From NCBI GenBank assembly GCA_039707655.1, contig CM077666.1, forward strand, positions 247,348,166 to 247,412,165: DNA of 64,000 nt, written 5' to 3'. The DNA comes from Elymus sibiricus (Eukaryota; Streptophyta; Magnoliopsida; Poales; Poaceae). Within the stretch, counting starts at the first letter, position 1, and each line of letters begins with the position of its first letter. The translations under genes and the position numbers were made by a program. Under the pieces are notes generated by a model. The model did no database searches and was not told the DNA's origin. It worked only from the letters and a program-made list of their open reading frames with translations. This document shows positions 1-9,685 of the stretch, piece by piece.

Positions 1-520
1 TCCATCTGCCGAGTCGGTGAGGCCGGCACGGTTGCGGTGGCTGCTGGCGGCGGGAAAGCAGATATGTGGCGGTGGTCAATGGCTATGGGGGACCAGCGCC
101 GGTGTGCTGGACGCGTCCGAAGTACGAGCCGCTCGGGCACCGTGCATGACGGCGCTGTTGAATCAGCTCCTGTACGGTTCACGCGGTCGTCGTCGAGGCA
201 GCTCTAGCAGCACGGAGTAAGAGGCACGCGGCCTAGTGCACAACGGCAAATAGACTGCGGCTCCGGCATTGGGGAGGAGGGCGGCGGTGAATCTGGTGCG
301 GTGGAGGGGGGCCATAGAGGAGGGGCTGAGGTTTCGCAGCTGGGGAGAAGGTGATTTGGCGCCCACGGGGTATGAATGGGGAATTGGGAGGGGGGACCAT
401 GTCTTACAAACGCGTTTGTCTGAAATGTGGGGGAAGTTACAATTCTACCCCTGTCTTTTGGCTTGTGGGCTTGGGTCTGAGTCTTGAGGGTCGGGGATAG
501 TAGGGTAACTTTGCTTCTCC
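1..520. other. GC-rich left edge, no gene assigned
   Basis: The first ~0.5 kb is GC-rich with short overlapping open frames on both strands (67-137 codons). None shows a recognisable domain, and GC-rich DNA gives such frames by chance. It could be the edge of a gene outside the window. I assign nothing. Confidence 0.3.
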
Positions 521-536
521 CAAATAGTGGGCGCCA

Positions 537-720
537 GCGATTTCGGGCAAGGAGGGCGTGCTTTGAAATAGTGGGCGCGAGCGATTTCGGCCGAGGAGAA
601 GGTGTTTTGCCGCCCATGGTTTATAAATTATTCGGCACCTGCGATTTCGGCCGAGGAGAGGGTGTTTTGCCGCCCATGGTTTATGAATTATTCGGCGCCT
701 GTCATTTTGGCCGATGAGAG
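537..720. repeat. Degenerate ~60-bp tandem repeat
   Basis: The motif GCGATTTCGGCCGAGGAG starts at 581 and 641 (60-bp period) and is followed each time by a near-identical GTGTTTTGCCGCCCATGG block. Weaker flanking copies start near 537 and 701. The two central units differ by only a few bases. No coding function is apparent. Confidence 0.8.
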
Positions 721-1340
721 GGCGCGCTTGGATGAAGTTACAAACCTACCCCTCGATATACAACAGGCCAATTGATGCGGGTCCCAGATAGGCCGGTAAT
801 TTCACATCCCCCGTTTATTTGCTCGGGTGAATTCCACCGAGCAGAGGGTGTTTTAGCGGTTCGTTCAAATTTTGGGAGAATAAGCATCCACGTCTACCGT
901 AACAAGTCGATCCGAATCAAATTTTGAAATATTAGTTCTATAGTGTCACATCTTGCCACTTCTTTTTTAGATGGTGAGATGATGCTCGGGACTAATGTGT
1001 TTTTACATGCTCGTTGCTACCGATTAATTTGACAAATAGTTGACCCACTCAAAAACAGGAATCAAACCCAAAATGAAATATCTCAATTCAATGAAATAGG
1101 TCGTTGACCCGGTCAAAATTGTGGACTAAATCCAAAATTGAACACATCAATTGAATAGCATGTTGTATTATAGTACTCCATGAACATGCTCAAAGTCAAA
1201 TTAATGAACCTGTTTGATATGCATATCTCCGTTCATGTGTGAATTGCAAACACCATGTTCTCCAATTCAAACATTTGAATACAATTTTATACTGAATCAT
1301 GGTTTATATCAGTCTTCGATGCATAAACGTGTCCTCTCCC
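721..1340. other. AT-rich spacer, nothing identified
   Basis: AT-rich single-copy-looking DNA. I see no open frame of note, no terminal repeats and no RNA gene. Confidence 0.4.
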
Positions 1341-2274
1341 CTCTCCCGCACTCCCGTTCTCTCTCCAGCCGACACTCTTTGTTTCTATCGCACGCATACA
1401 ACAACAATCCTTATCGGTCTCTCTCTCTCTAGGTCTTTCTAATTCGCATGCACACTCTATGTATAGGTCTCCCTCGCACACAATGTATGACTCTCTAGTC
1501 TAAGCTAAATAGCTAGGGTGCACTCATCGTACACACACAAAATTCTCTCGCTCGTTGTCCATAACTCTCTCACTCACCACTCTGCCATCTCGGGGCTCTT
1601 CTCTCTCTCTCTCAAACATTCTATCTCCCTAGGTCACACTTACACATATCTCACTCGCAATAGATAGGCCCATCTAACACTCTCTCTCCCTCATTCTCTC
1701 TCTATCTCACACGCGCACACACACACACAATCTCCTCCCTAGCTAAGTACGAGTATCTCTCACTCCATCATAGGCACACGCACTCCCCCCTAGGTATGAC
1801 TATCTCTCACTGTTCATCAGAAACATACGCATTGTCTCTTTCTCTCCCTAGGTCTATCTCGATCTCTCTCGGGGCATCTTTCTATCACACACACACCCTT
1901 GTCTCTCGATCTCCCACCCATATAGTCCCCTCACGATCTCGAGGGGATCTCTCTATCACAAACACACCCTCTCTCCCTCCCCATGCCTCCATTTTCTCCA
2001 TACGTCCCTCTCGACCTCTGTCCCTTGTTTGCCAGACCACTCTTGGACACGTGCTATAGGGGTCTCTTTCTCCATTGCAAACAACCACACACTATCTGTG
2101 TGTATATCCTAACCTCGCTTTCTCTCTTGGAGATGCATGCGTGATATGTTTGCATAAGACACGCACACTTTCTCTCTATTTTATCGTGTGTTGTCCCTTT
2201 CTCTTTCACACACACACTCTTTTTGCACACTCACTCTTTCTCCTTCACACACACTTGATCTCTCTCTACTTAGG

Positions 2275-2531
2275 TACTCTCTCCGGTCCATAGCATATAG
2301 ATTTTTTGAAAAGTCAAACCTCGCAAAGTTTGACCAGGTATGTGGAGAAAAACATTTACATGTAGAACGGCAAACATATATCATTAGATTCATCACAAGA
2401 TGTAGTTTCATATTATATATACATCTTTGGTATTGTAGATATAAATAATTTTCTCTGTAAACTTGGTCAAAGTTTCCAAAGTTTGACTTTTCAAAAATTT
2501 ATAGGCACTACATTACCGAACGAAGGGAGTA
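2275..2531. mobile_element. Stowaway-like MITE, copy 1
   Basis: A ~257-bp element bounded by TA. Its left end is TACTCTCTCCGGTCCATAG and its right end is the inverted GAACGAAGGGAGTA. The inner arms are also complementary: AAAAGTCAAACCTCGCAAAG on the left against CTTTGGAAACTTTGACC-type sequence on the right. CTCCCTCCG ends with a TA target are characteristic of Tc1/Mariner Stowaway MITEs in Triticeae. It has no coding capacity. Confidence 0.75.
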
Positions 2532-3254
2532 TCTCTTTATCTCTCTCAACTCTCTCACGCACCACTCCGCCGTTTCGGGGCTCTTCTCTCTCTCTTTCAA
2601 ACTTTCTATCTCCCTAGGTCACACATACACATACCTCGGTCGCACTAGGTAGACCCATCTAACACTCTCTCTCCCTCGTTCTCTCTCTATCTCACATGCA
2701 CGCACACGCCCCCCTAAGTACGATTATCTCCCACTCCATCACAGGCACATGCACATGCACGTTCCCCTAGGTATGACTATCTCTCACTCTCCATCACAAA
2801 CACACGCATTGTCTCCTTCCCTCCCTAGGTCTATCTCGATCTCTCTCGGGGTATCTTTCTATCGCACACACACCTTGTCTCTAGATCTCCCACACATATA
2901 GTCCCCTCACGATCTCGAGGGGGTCTCTCTATCACAAACACACCCTCTCTCCCTCCCCATGTCTCCATTTTCTCCATACGTCTCTCCCGACCTCTCTCCC
3001 TTGTTTGCCAAACCTCTATTGGCCACGTGCTAGGGGTCTCTCTCTCCGTTGCAAACAAGCACACACTATATCTCCGTGTATCTCCTCACCTCGCTTTCTC
3101 TCTCGGAGATGCATGCGTGATATGTTTTCATAAGACACACACACTTTCTCTCTACTTTATCGTGTGTTGTCCCTTTCTCTTTCACACACACACTCTCTCT
3201 TTTTGCACACTCACTCTTTCTCCTTCACACACACTTGATCTCTCTCTAGTTATG

Positions 3255-3509
3255 TACTCTCTCCGGTCCATAGCATATACATTTATTGAAAAGTCAAACC
3301 TCACAAATTTTGACCAGGTATATGTGGAGAAAAACATTTACATCTGGAAGGACAAACATACATCATTAGATTCATCACAAGATGTATTTTCATATCATAT
3401 ATCTTTGGTATTGTAGATATAAGTAATTTTCTCTATAAACTTGGTCAAAGTTTCAAAAGTATGATTTTTCAAAAAATTATAGGCACTACATTATCGAACG
3501 GAGGGAGTA
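3255..3509. mobile_element. Stowaway-like MITE, copy 2
   Basis: Same element as at 2275-2531, in the same orientation and at the same place within the second duplicated unit. The right terminus CGGAGGGAGTA is closer to the Stowaway consensus than in copy 1. Because flanks and MITE match together, this copy arose by the tandem duplication, not by a second insertion. Confidence 0.75.
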
Positions 3510-3560
3510 TCTCTTTCTCTCTCTCTATCTCTCACATGCCTCCCCTCTCACTCGATCTCT

Positions 3561-4635
3561 CTTTACCGAGGGATTATATGGTCACTGGCTCAGTGTATAG
3601 CTCCGTATATTGTCTAGTTGACCGGTCAACCAGTCTACATGGTGCCTTGTCAGCTCGTGTTCTCTATCTGGGTGTGCGGGCCCATGTGGCAGTGGGTGAA
3701 AATAAATAAACTAGAGGCATCTGCCATGGGGTGAAATAAACAAACTAGAAACCACTCGCGGTAGAACCCCGCACGCTACTAAATTGAGTGCAGGACGTGG
3801 TACTACGTTAGGATTAATGTTCGCATGCATAGTTGCGGCAACGATGTAACCAATATACCAATTACAATATATTCTAACTCATGGTAACGCGCGGGAAAAT
3901 ATATAGAACACGGCTAGTAGTAAGCAGGGTAGCTCTACATCCTTGATGATAGTGACTGCACACGGTAAGGCTGACTTTGGTAACCCGAACACGCCGCCTA
4001 CACTCTGGTGTCATCTCTGGCGCAGGGTCTTGTCACTTCACTGTGAGGACCAGCACGTAATAATTTGACCAACAAGTAGTACATTGGTAGTACTACTACA
4101 AGTACTACCACTACAAGTACTACTAGTAGTACTACTACTACCACCGTCTGGATTTAGTAGTACTACCACCTCCATCTGGATTTAGTATTTGACTAGCAAT
4201 ATGTAGTAATACATGTCACAAAAAATATACTACTCCCTCCGTAAAAAAATACATGGAGTATTGTTTTATTCGTATTTGAATGTAGTTTCTGATGATATTA
4301 TACACTCTCTCTTTCGGTTTAGGGCTCAAATATGAAATCTCATCAACCACACTACTACTTGCACCGCATTCGCCCCGCATTAATTGCGCCACTTTCCAAC
4401 TAATTGCGCGCAGAATTTACAGATTAATCTCCTCGTAACTATGCGCGCATGCAGTGAGACAGGGAGCAGTGCGTGCATGCAGAGCGGGATTTGAGGCAAC
4501 AGCAGGCATGCGATACTCAAGGGCAATTTTGTCCAGAAAAAACAGACCAAGTCTTCTCTTGGTATGCGCGCTCGACCTTAGGCGTAGAGAAAAAAGGATC
4601 GGAGGGAGTACTAGTAAGGACCGACGAGTAGATGG
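3561..4635. other. Gene-upstream spacer with AGT/ACT microsatellite
   Basis: No gene is seen. About 4075-4170 is a degenerate AGT/ACT triplet microsatellite. About 4130-4340 reappears in diverged form downstream of the next gene (5820-6040). The stretch leads into the promoter of the gene at 4792. Confidence 0.5.
4231..4261. repeat. Possible Stowaway end footprint
   Basis: A 31-bp near-palindrome opens with TACTCCCTCCGT and closes with ACATGGAGTA, so TACTCC and GGAGTA are inverted. The related downstream sequence (about 5930-5950) lacks it. This suggests a collapsed MITE, or a small insertion in the gene-proximal copy. A further GGAGGGAGTA at 4601-4610 is inverted relative to the first end, but the interior is not self-complementary, so I do not call a full 380-bp MITE. 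Confidence 0.35.
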
Positions 4636-4682
4636 CCAATGCACACGTGAATGCAAACGCAGTCTACACTTCTCATATAAAG
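4636..4682 (+). promoter_or_regulatory. Core promoter of the 189-aa gene
   Basis: In order: a CCAAT box at 4636-4640, a palindromic G-box CACGTG at 4644-4649, and a TATA box TATAAAG at 4676-4682. The TATA box lies 110 bp before the ATG at 4792, which leaves room for a ~75-80-nt leader. G-boxes bind bZIP and bHLH factors; light, ABA or stress control is inference only. Confidence 0.6.
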
Positions 4683-4791
4683 GCTCCCCACCAGTCCAAT
4701 CCATCTATGAAATCCTACGCACCTACGCACCCTAACCAAGGGCAAGAGTGATCACTCCAATCGCAAGATCAATTGACCAAAAGCTAGAGCC

Positions 4792-5361
4792 ATGGAGGCG
4801 ATGAGCGCGAGCATGAGCCGGCTGTGCCAGATGGTCCACGACGCCGGCCTGCGGCCCGACACCGAGGAACGTCTCCAGGTCATGCTTGAGGCCGCCTGGG
4901 CGAGAGGCCTCTTGGACGACAGCTTCGTCCCCTTGTTCGACGAGGCCCTCGTCGGCTTCCTTGACAAGTTCACCATCGTCAAGAAGCTCGCGGACGACCT
5001 TGACGTACGCCTCCAGCCCACGCTCCCAGGCTCTGCGATGACCGCCACCCTCATCAGCCTCTATGGTGACAACCTCTTCGATGCACTGGTGGCCCTGCGA
5101 CTGCCCGCCTCCGCGCCAGAGAATGTCCACCTTGAGGTTGCGTTCACCACGCGGTGCCTCGCTCAGCAAGACACCATTGACATAATCACCCACGTCTACG
5201 ACAAAATCGTCCCCAAAGACCACTACATGCCACAGGAGGACGATAGGACGGTGGCCTTCTTGGACCGCAGAGCCACCTTGGATGACATTGTTCAGAAGCA
5301 CGTTGACCTCGCCGCCAACGCCGCTGTTCCTCACCTGTCGGTTGGTGGCCCGACGCACTAG
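4792..5361 (+). CDS. Intact 189-aa protein of unknown function, single exon
   Basis: This is the one clearly gene-like intact frame in the left part. It has 189 sense codons, a good start context (GCCATGG), high GC3 unlike its AT-rich surroundings, a TATA/CCAAT/G-box promoter and a poly(A) signal ~250 bp after the stop. The product starts MEAMSASMSRLCQMVHDAGL and is acidic. It appears mainly alpha-helical to about residue 125, and I see no signal peptide, membrane segment or metal-binding motif. An ARGLLDDSF stretch near residue 36 followed by a helical run recalls the N-terminal half of plant histidine phosphotransfer (HPt) proteins. The HPt motif with its phospho-histidine is not visible, so I do not assign that family. 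No intron is needed. It may be grass-specific, or a rapidly diverging or intronless copy of a known family. Real gene likely; function unknown. Confidence 0.7.
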   Translation: MEAMSASMSRLCQMVHDAGLRPDTEERLQVMLEAAWARGLLDDSFVPLFDEALVGFLDKFTIVKKLADDLDVRLQPTLPGSAMTATLISLYGDNLFDALVALRLPASAPENVHLEVAFTTRCLAQQDTIDIITHVYDKIVPKDHYMPQEDDRTVAFLDRRATLDDIVQKHVDLAANAAVPHLSVGGPTH

Positions 5362-5614
5362 GGCGAGAGGTTGTCGTTGATGGATCCGTATGCATATTCA
5401 TATTGATGTGTAAATTATGGGCTGACATACGTACTAGAGAATATATATAGCTCGTTGCAATGCTCGGGCAATTATCTATTGCGCTAGAAAATATTTGGCC
5501 GCGTGGCACCACCCACTCTGAGAAATGACTCAGGAGGGAGGGAGGATTCATCGGTATTGCGTCCCACTAGTAGTACGTGCAAAAGCCTAGCTCTACGTGC
5601 TCGTAAGCAAGTGC

Positions 5615-5620
5615 AATAAA
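5615..5620 (+). promoter_or_regulatory. Poly(A) signal candidate
   Basis: AATAAA lies 254 bp after the stop codon of the 189-aa gene, a normal 3'-UTR length for a plant gene. Confidence 0.45.
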
Positions 5621-5819
5621 TCCTTGTCCTACGGACGGAGGCTGCCTCCAATCTAACGTCTTATCGCTCGATAAACAAATCAAATGTCCCACTTGTGCAC
5701 ATGCAAGAAAATGGAGAAGGGCAGATGGTTTGGTTAGATTATAGGAGTGGTACTTATTTTTTTTAGTGAAGGAGGATCACCCCTACCCTCTAGAAGCCTC
5801 CAAACTTTGCAAGATTTTC

Positions 5820-6040
5820 CCCAGTACTACTAACGCCGTCTGGATTATTAGTCTCATCGTATTTTGGGTCAATGATTGACAAACATACTACTACTCCAAT
5901 GACATTACGTAGTAGGAGTAGTTGAGTAGCATGTCACACCTTTTTTTTGTTGGATTCGTATTTGAATATGTTTTCCAATGACATTATATTGGTCACACAA
6001 TTTTATTAGTTAAATTAAGGGCCAAAATATGACACAAAAT
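5820..6040. repeat. Diverged copy of the upstream region of the 189-aa gene
   Basis: The order of blocks matches about 4130-4340: CCGTCTGGATT, then a T-rich run, CATGTCACA, ATTCGTATTTGAAT, a GA(T/C)ATTATA block, then AGGGC(T/C)(A)AAATATGA. Many substitutions and indels separate the two. No second copy of the coding sequence follows this block. Confidence 0.5.
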
Positions 6041-6377
6041 ACAAGGGGGACTAGTAAACGAGTACGGTTCCCGATACGGCTTGAATGCAAATAATGTAGA
6101 GGGTAGCGGTTCCCGATGAACGGCCATTGATGTTTATCCTCCTTCAATTCGCATGCTGAGGGAAGTAGTACTACTAAATGGGAGAAGCGGCATGAAGCCA
6201 GCAGCCCAGCACCATGGGCGTGTTTGGTTGGGTCACTCGCAAGTTTCATTTGGCCTCCTGTAACCACCACTACATCGCATCGTCGTGGCCTTGATTCTTA
6301 CTGTATCGCATTCTCATTCCAGCTAATAAAGACGTGTGTGATCCCTTGCTCACCTTTTGCATGATGGCTTATAATAA
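6041..6377. other. Spacer, nothing identified
   Basis: No supported gene or repeat. A minus-strand frame here (86 codons) has no recognisable features. Confidence 0.4.
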
Positions 6378-6560
6378 GTGTTACACTTCACAAGTTCAAA
6401 ACGAGAAACTGGAACACTTACAGTCCCGTTCGCGTCGCACCCCAGACGGTCGTTCTGGCTCGCCGCTCAACGCACAGTGGCTAGGCATATGACTTACATG
6501 TGGGACCGCATGTAAGGAAAGCGATGATGGCCGAAATTGGCAAAAATCCCCCGCTTATCG
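6378..6560 (+). repeat. Repeat copy a (related to the hairpin arms)
   Basis: This segment resembles 6660-6840 in the same orientation. Shared blocks are ACAAGTTCAAAA, TCGCACCCC, CGCCGCTCAA, ACTTACA(T/A)GTGGGACCGCA and TTGGCAAA. It looks like a third, direct copy of the hairpin arm. Confidence 0.55.
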
Positions 6561-6699
6561 CGCGGGAAAAGCCCAGCGCTAGCGTTTTTAATCGTTATTT
6601 CAATTTCTTGAGGGAAAATCGTTATTTCTATCTATCGGTCGTACCAAGGAGCAGAACCAAATGTTACAACTTACAAGTTCAAAAGGAAAAGCCTGCTGT

Positions 6700-7275
6700 G
6701 TTCACATCGCACCCCCACACGGTTGGTCCGGCATGCCGCTCAAGGGGGAACGCGTGTTGTCTTGCATTTTCACTTACAAGTGGGACCGCAGTTGAGCAAA
6801 CCGACTATTGGCAAACCCCCACCCCGCCCGCCGCACGATGGCTAAGTTAGAGAAACGAGGAGGGGGAAGAGATAGCTGTAGCACGGACTCCAAGAAATTT
6901 TGTGTCAGATGGGACTCGTGGTGGTGGCGTGTGCCGTACTCCTGGACGTGAATGCTTGTTCCGGCCCATGCCACCCCACTATATCGAGGTGCTGGTTACG
7001 TAGAGCGAACAGATAGTACTATCTCTCTAGGAGTACGGTACCACTAGTACTAGTTTTATTAACAAATGGCCCACCTCACACTGTCGCCAAATTTCCTGGA
7101 GTCCGTGCTCGGCCCTCCTCTCTCTCTCCTCAGCCAGCCAGCAGACACGCGGAGTGTGCCCATCGTCGGTTTGCTCACATTCGGTCCCACATGTCAGTGA
7201 AAACACAAGACGACGCACATTCGCTGGGTGAGCGGCGTGCCTGACCGACCGTGTGGGGTGCGACGCGTACGCGAC
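6700..7275. repeat. Large inverted repeat (hairpin, ~245-bp arms)
   Basis: The left arm is about 6700-6945 and the right arm about 7030-7275. Reading the right arm in reverse complement gives, in order, TCGCACCCCACACGG, CGCCGCTCA, TTTTCACTGACATGTGGGA, GAGCAAACCGAC, GCACGGACTCCAGGAAATTT and GTACCGTACTCCT. Each block has a counterpart in the left arm. The loop is ~85 bp. The arms have many mismatches but are clearly homologous. It could be a fold-back element, or a duplicated-inverted gene end able to give double-stranded RNA. Confidence 0.65.
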
Positions 7276-7409
7276 AGGCGTGTTGTAATTGTATGCGATA
7301 GGCTGGAGGTTTAGGAAGATGATCCCGCCGTCCATTTTTCATCCAACGGCCCAAGCCAAATCGACTGGCCACAAAAAAATATCAAGGCAACTGTCATCTA
7401 GCCACGCCC

Positions 7410-8437
7410 CTAGTTTCCAAAGGAAAATATCCATGCACTCCAAAGGAAAACATCAGCAGTGCCCTGTGTACAGACAAGAAGAGGTGATCCATCGGAATAA
7501 GTAGCTAGGTGCCAGTGAGTAGGTAGGTCTTGCTCGTCTTCATGCTCGTGATCATCACCATCGTCATCTCCCCCTTGGTTATCAAAGTTTCCAAGTATCG
7601 GTGGGGGCATGTTGACAGGACCTTGGAAACACAAGAAGGTTAATTAGTACGGGGATAACTCGCATGCATGGTGAATGAAAAAAAATTCTAATTACGGTGG
7701 AAGACAAACAACATACCGAAACAATCAGGATCCCATGCAAAAACAGTGCCAGAAGTGGTGGCAGCAAACACAAGATGATCGTATTGAATTGGATCACAGT
7801 ACACATTTGTGCCCAGAAACTAGTTTTCAAGCAATATCCATCGAGGCACAAAAGTAAGGATGACAACAAGCTTGTCGAAGATAGAGACAACATAATAGTT
7901 CGCATAACTCCAAGAGCGATTAGGAACTCAACAAATTGCTATCTTCTGTAGACGACAATCACCATGATCGTATTTGAACGTACATAGAGTATCGGTGTGC
8001 TCAACCTCAGGGCAGTCTGAGATTTTTGGAAGTGGAATCCGGTGATGAGTGTACACATTCACAAGCTCCCACTCGCAGTTGTACCCAATATAAACAACCC
8101 AATCTCCATTTGCACCTGCCCAGGCCTTATGCTGAAGCGATGGCATCTTAACATCACACGGATCATTGTCAAGTGGCATCAACTTGCACAAGGCGAGCCT
8201 TCCGTCGTTCCCGCGCCAGCGAGCAGGGTCATAGTGAAGAAGATAGGGGAGATCAAACTGCTCTTGAACCCTTGGGTTGTTTGTAATGATCTTATTTGTT
8301 GGGTCCAGAATGTTCTTGAACGAACCTGCCATGCTAGCCGCGGTGATGATGTCGCACCGATCAATGACTTCCTCCACCACGTCATCTTTCAGATCGGGGC
8401 AGGAATAACGAGGTCGGGTCCTGCGTCTTCCATCCAT
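7410..8437 (-). pseudogene. F-box/DUF295-like protein pseudogene, two exons
   Basis: On the minus strand, exon 1 (8437-7717) starts MDGRRRTRPRYSCPDLKDD. It has an N-terminal F-box-like helix (DVVEEVIDRCDIITAASMA) and then the typical plant DUF295 order: a GDWVVYIGYNCEWELVNV segment, RIPLPKIS, RSWSYANYYVVSIFDKLVVI, WILLEN, FLGTN and VFAWDPDCFG. A GT donor at 7716 and an AG acceptor at 7622 remove a 95-bp intron and keep the frame into exon 2 (7621-7410), which is Asp/Glu/His-rich and then carries a THWHLATYSDGSPLLV segment. Exon 1 has two in-frame stops: TGA right after KIAIC (about 7928-7930), and TAG in place of a residue between WILLEN and FLGTN. These family members act in SCF-type ubiquitin ligases or are of unknown role. 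Here the gene is broken although splice sites and most of the frame survive, so decay is recent. Confidence 0.7.
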
Positions 8438-9527
8438 CGAGAAGACGAATATTGGCAGAAGGAAGAGTCAAGGCAAATGGAGGGAGGAAGAGCGTGCGAC
8501 AGCAGTTCCAACTTCTAAATCGAGAGGGAAAGACGAAGAGGCGGTGGACAGTTGCCACGGTATAGGAAGAGGCGAGTGGGGAGCGGACGATTGCCTCGGT
8601 ATAGGAAGAGATGACCCGGCCTACATAGACGTCCATTCGGAAATTATACAAAAGGACTCACCGTCTTCTCACTGACACGTTGGAACGGGACAACATGTCA
8701 ATGAAACATGGTTTGTCATTTCTCGTGCAAAATGCGATCGGGCCGCGTTATTTCTCAACTTTATTTTTTTAATGGTGTGCCATTCAATTTTGAAGCATTA
8801 CTACACGTCGTCCCGATTTATTAGGCCGGACGTTACATGCACGCTATCCATTGGGTACATGCACGTAGGAGAGAGAAAAAGTGCATGCATGGGAGAGAGA
8901 TCGAAGAGATTAGCAATAAAATACGTAGCGCCTTGGTCCTGTTGCTCCGGCTCGCGGGAGGTACTCTACCAAGTAGGAGTAATATAGTATATAGGGTGGA
9001 GCTTCAACGCTTGCTTGCTAGGGCTGCCCACTTGCTTCTCACACTATCACCCTCTCCAGATCTAAAAAGACAACGATGGCCACTCTCTCTCCCTCCTCAC
9101 CGGTGGCCACAGATCTGGCCTGATCCCGTCCGCCGGGAAAGAGAAGGAGGTGCACTGACAACAAGGCCGTCCTCTCAGACCTAGCGCCGGTGCGGGCTGG
9201 CCTCCGTCCCCAAGCTCGTTGCCATAGTGTCGGCGAAGGACGACGATGACGAGAGAAGCCGCTTCCCGCCGACCCTCGGGTATGATACCTCTTTTCGAAC
9301 CATACCCTTGTGCTATTGCCCCATCTGCCCACGTCGCTGCATGCGGTTCTTTTTCCACTGCCCCATCTCCCCAAGTTACTAGCCTCTGCTGGTCATGCAG
9401 ACGAAAACCTTAATTTGCACTATTAAAGGAAACCCTACTTCATGCAGACTAATCCATGTCTGGGTTGAATAAGGAAAGAAAGGGGGGAAAGTAGTACTGT
9501 AGAAGAGACTTGGTATCGAACCTGCAT

Positions 9528-9685
9528 CTTGGTTGAAAAGAGGAAAAGCAGTAGTAGCTAAGGAACGAGTCTCTTGTCTCTTGGTTGAAAAGGGGAAAAG
9601 TAGTAGTAGCTAAGGAAAGAGTATCTTGTCTCTTGGTTGAAAAAGGAAAGCAAGGTAGGACAACGTAATAGAGAATGACCAGGTC
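9528..9685. repeat. 52-bp tandem repeat, ~3 units
   Basis: The unit beginning CTTGGTTGAAAAG starts at 9528, 9580 and 9632. It contains GTAGTAGCTAAGGAA and a TCTTGTCT tail. A weaker partial unit precedes it from about 9470. Confidence 0.8.

Larger units (their letters stand above)
1340..3560. repeat. CT/CA-rich low-complexity tract with a ~0.98-kb tandem duplication
   Basis: The tract is dominated by CTCT, CACA and short variants. It contains two long matching copies, about 1561-2531 and 2548-3509. They share the same order of landmarks: a CGGGGCTCTTCTC block, a CCCTCACGATCTCGAG block, an AGATGCATGCGTGATATG block, then a MITE. The copies differ by scattered substitutions and small indels, so the duplication is not recent. 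Open frames here follow the dinucleotide bias and are not genes. Confidence 0.8.

Noticed and set aside
17..617. Overlapping open frames on both strands at the left edge
   Set aside because: Short, no domain, GC-rich chance frames; the gene context would lie outside the window.
1214..3709. Many 60-129-codon frames in the CT/CA-rich tract
   Set aside because: Frames follow the dinucleotide bias (Ser/Leu/His/Thr or Arg/Glu) and are not conserved between the two duplicated units.
4231..4610. A 380-bp MITE between TACTCCCTCCG and CGGAGGGAGTA
   Set aside because: The two ends are inverted, but the interior is not complementary and no family match is apparent. Kept only as a possible 31-bp footprint.
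4732..5551. Minus-strand frames of 100-208 codons opposite the 189-aa gene
   Set aside because: Antisense shadows of a high-GC3 coding sequence; no promoter or domain.
9528..9685. Regularly spaced repeats as a possible CRISPR-like array
   Set aside because: Head-to-tail 52-bp tandem repeat without unique spacers, in a plant genome.
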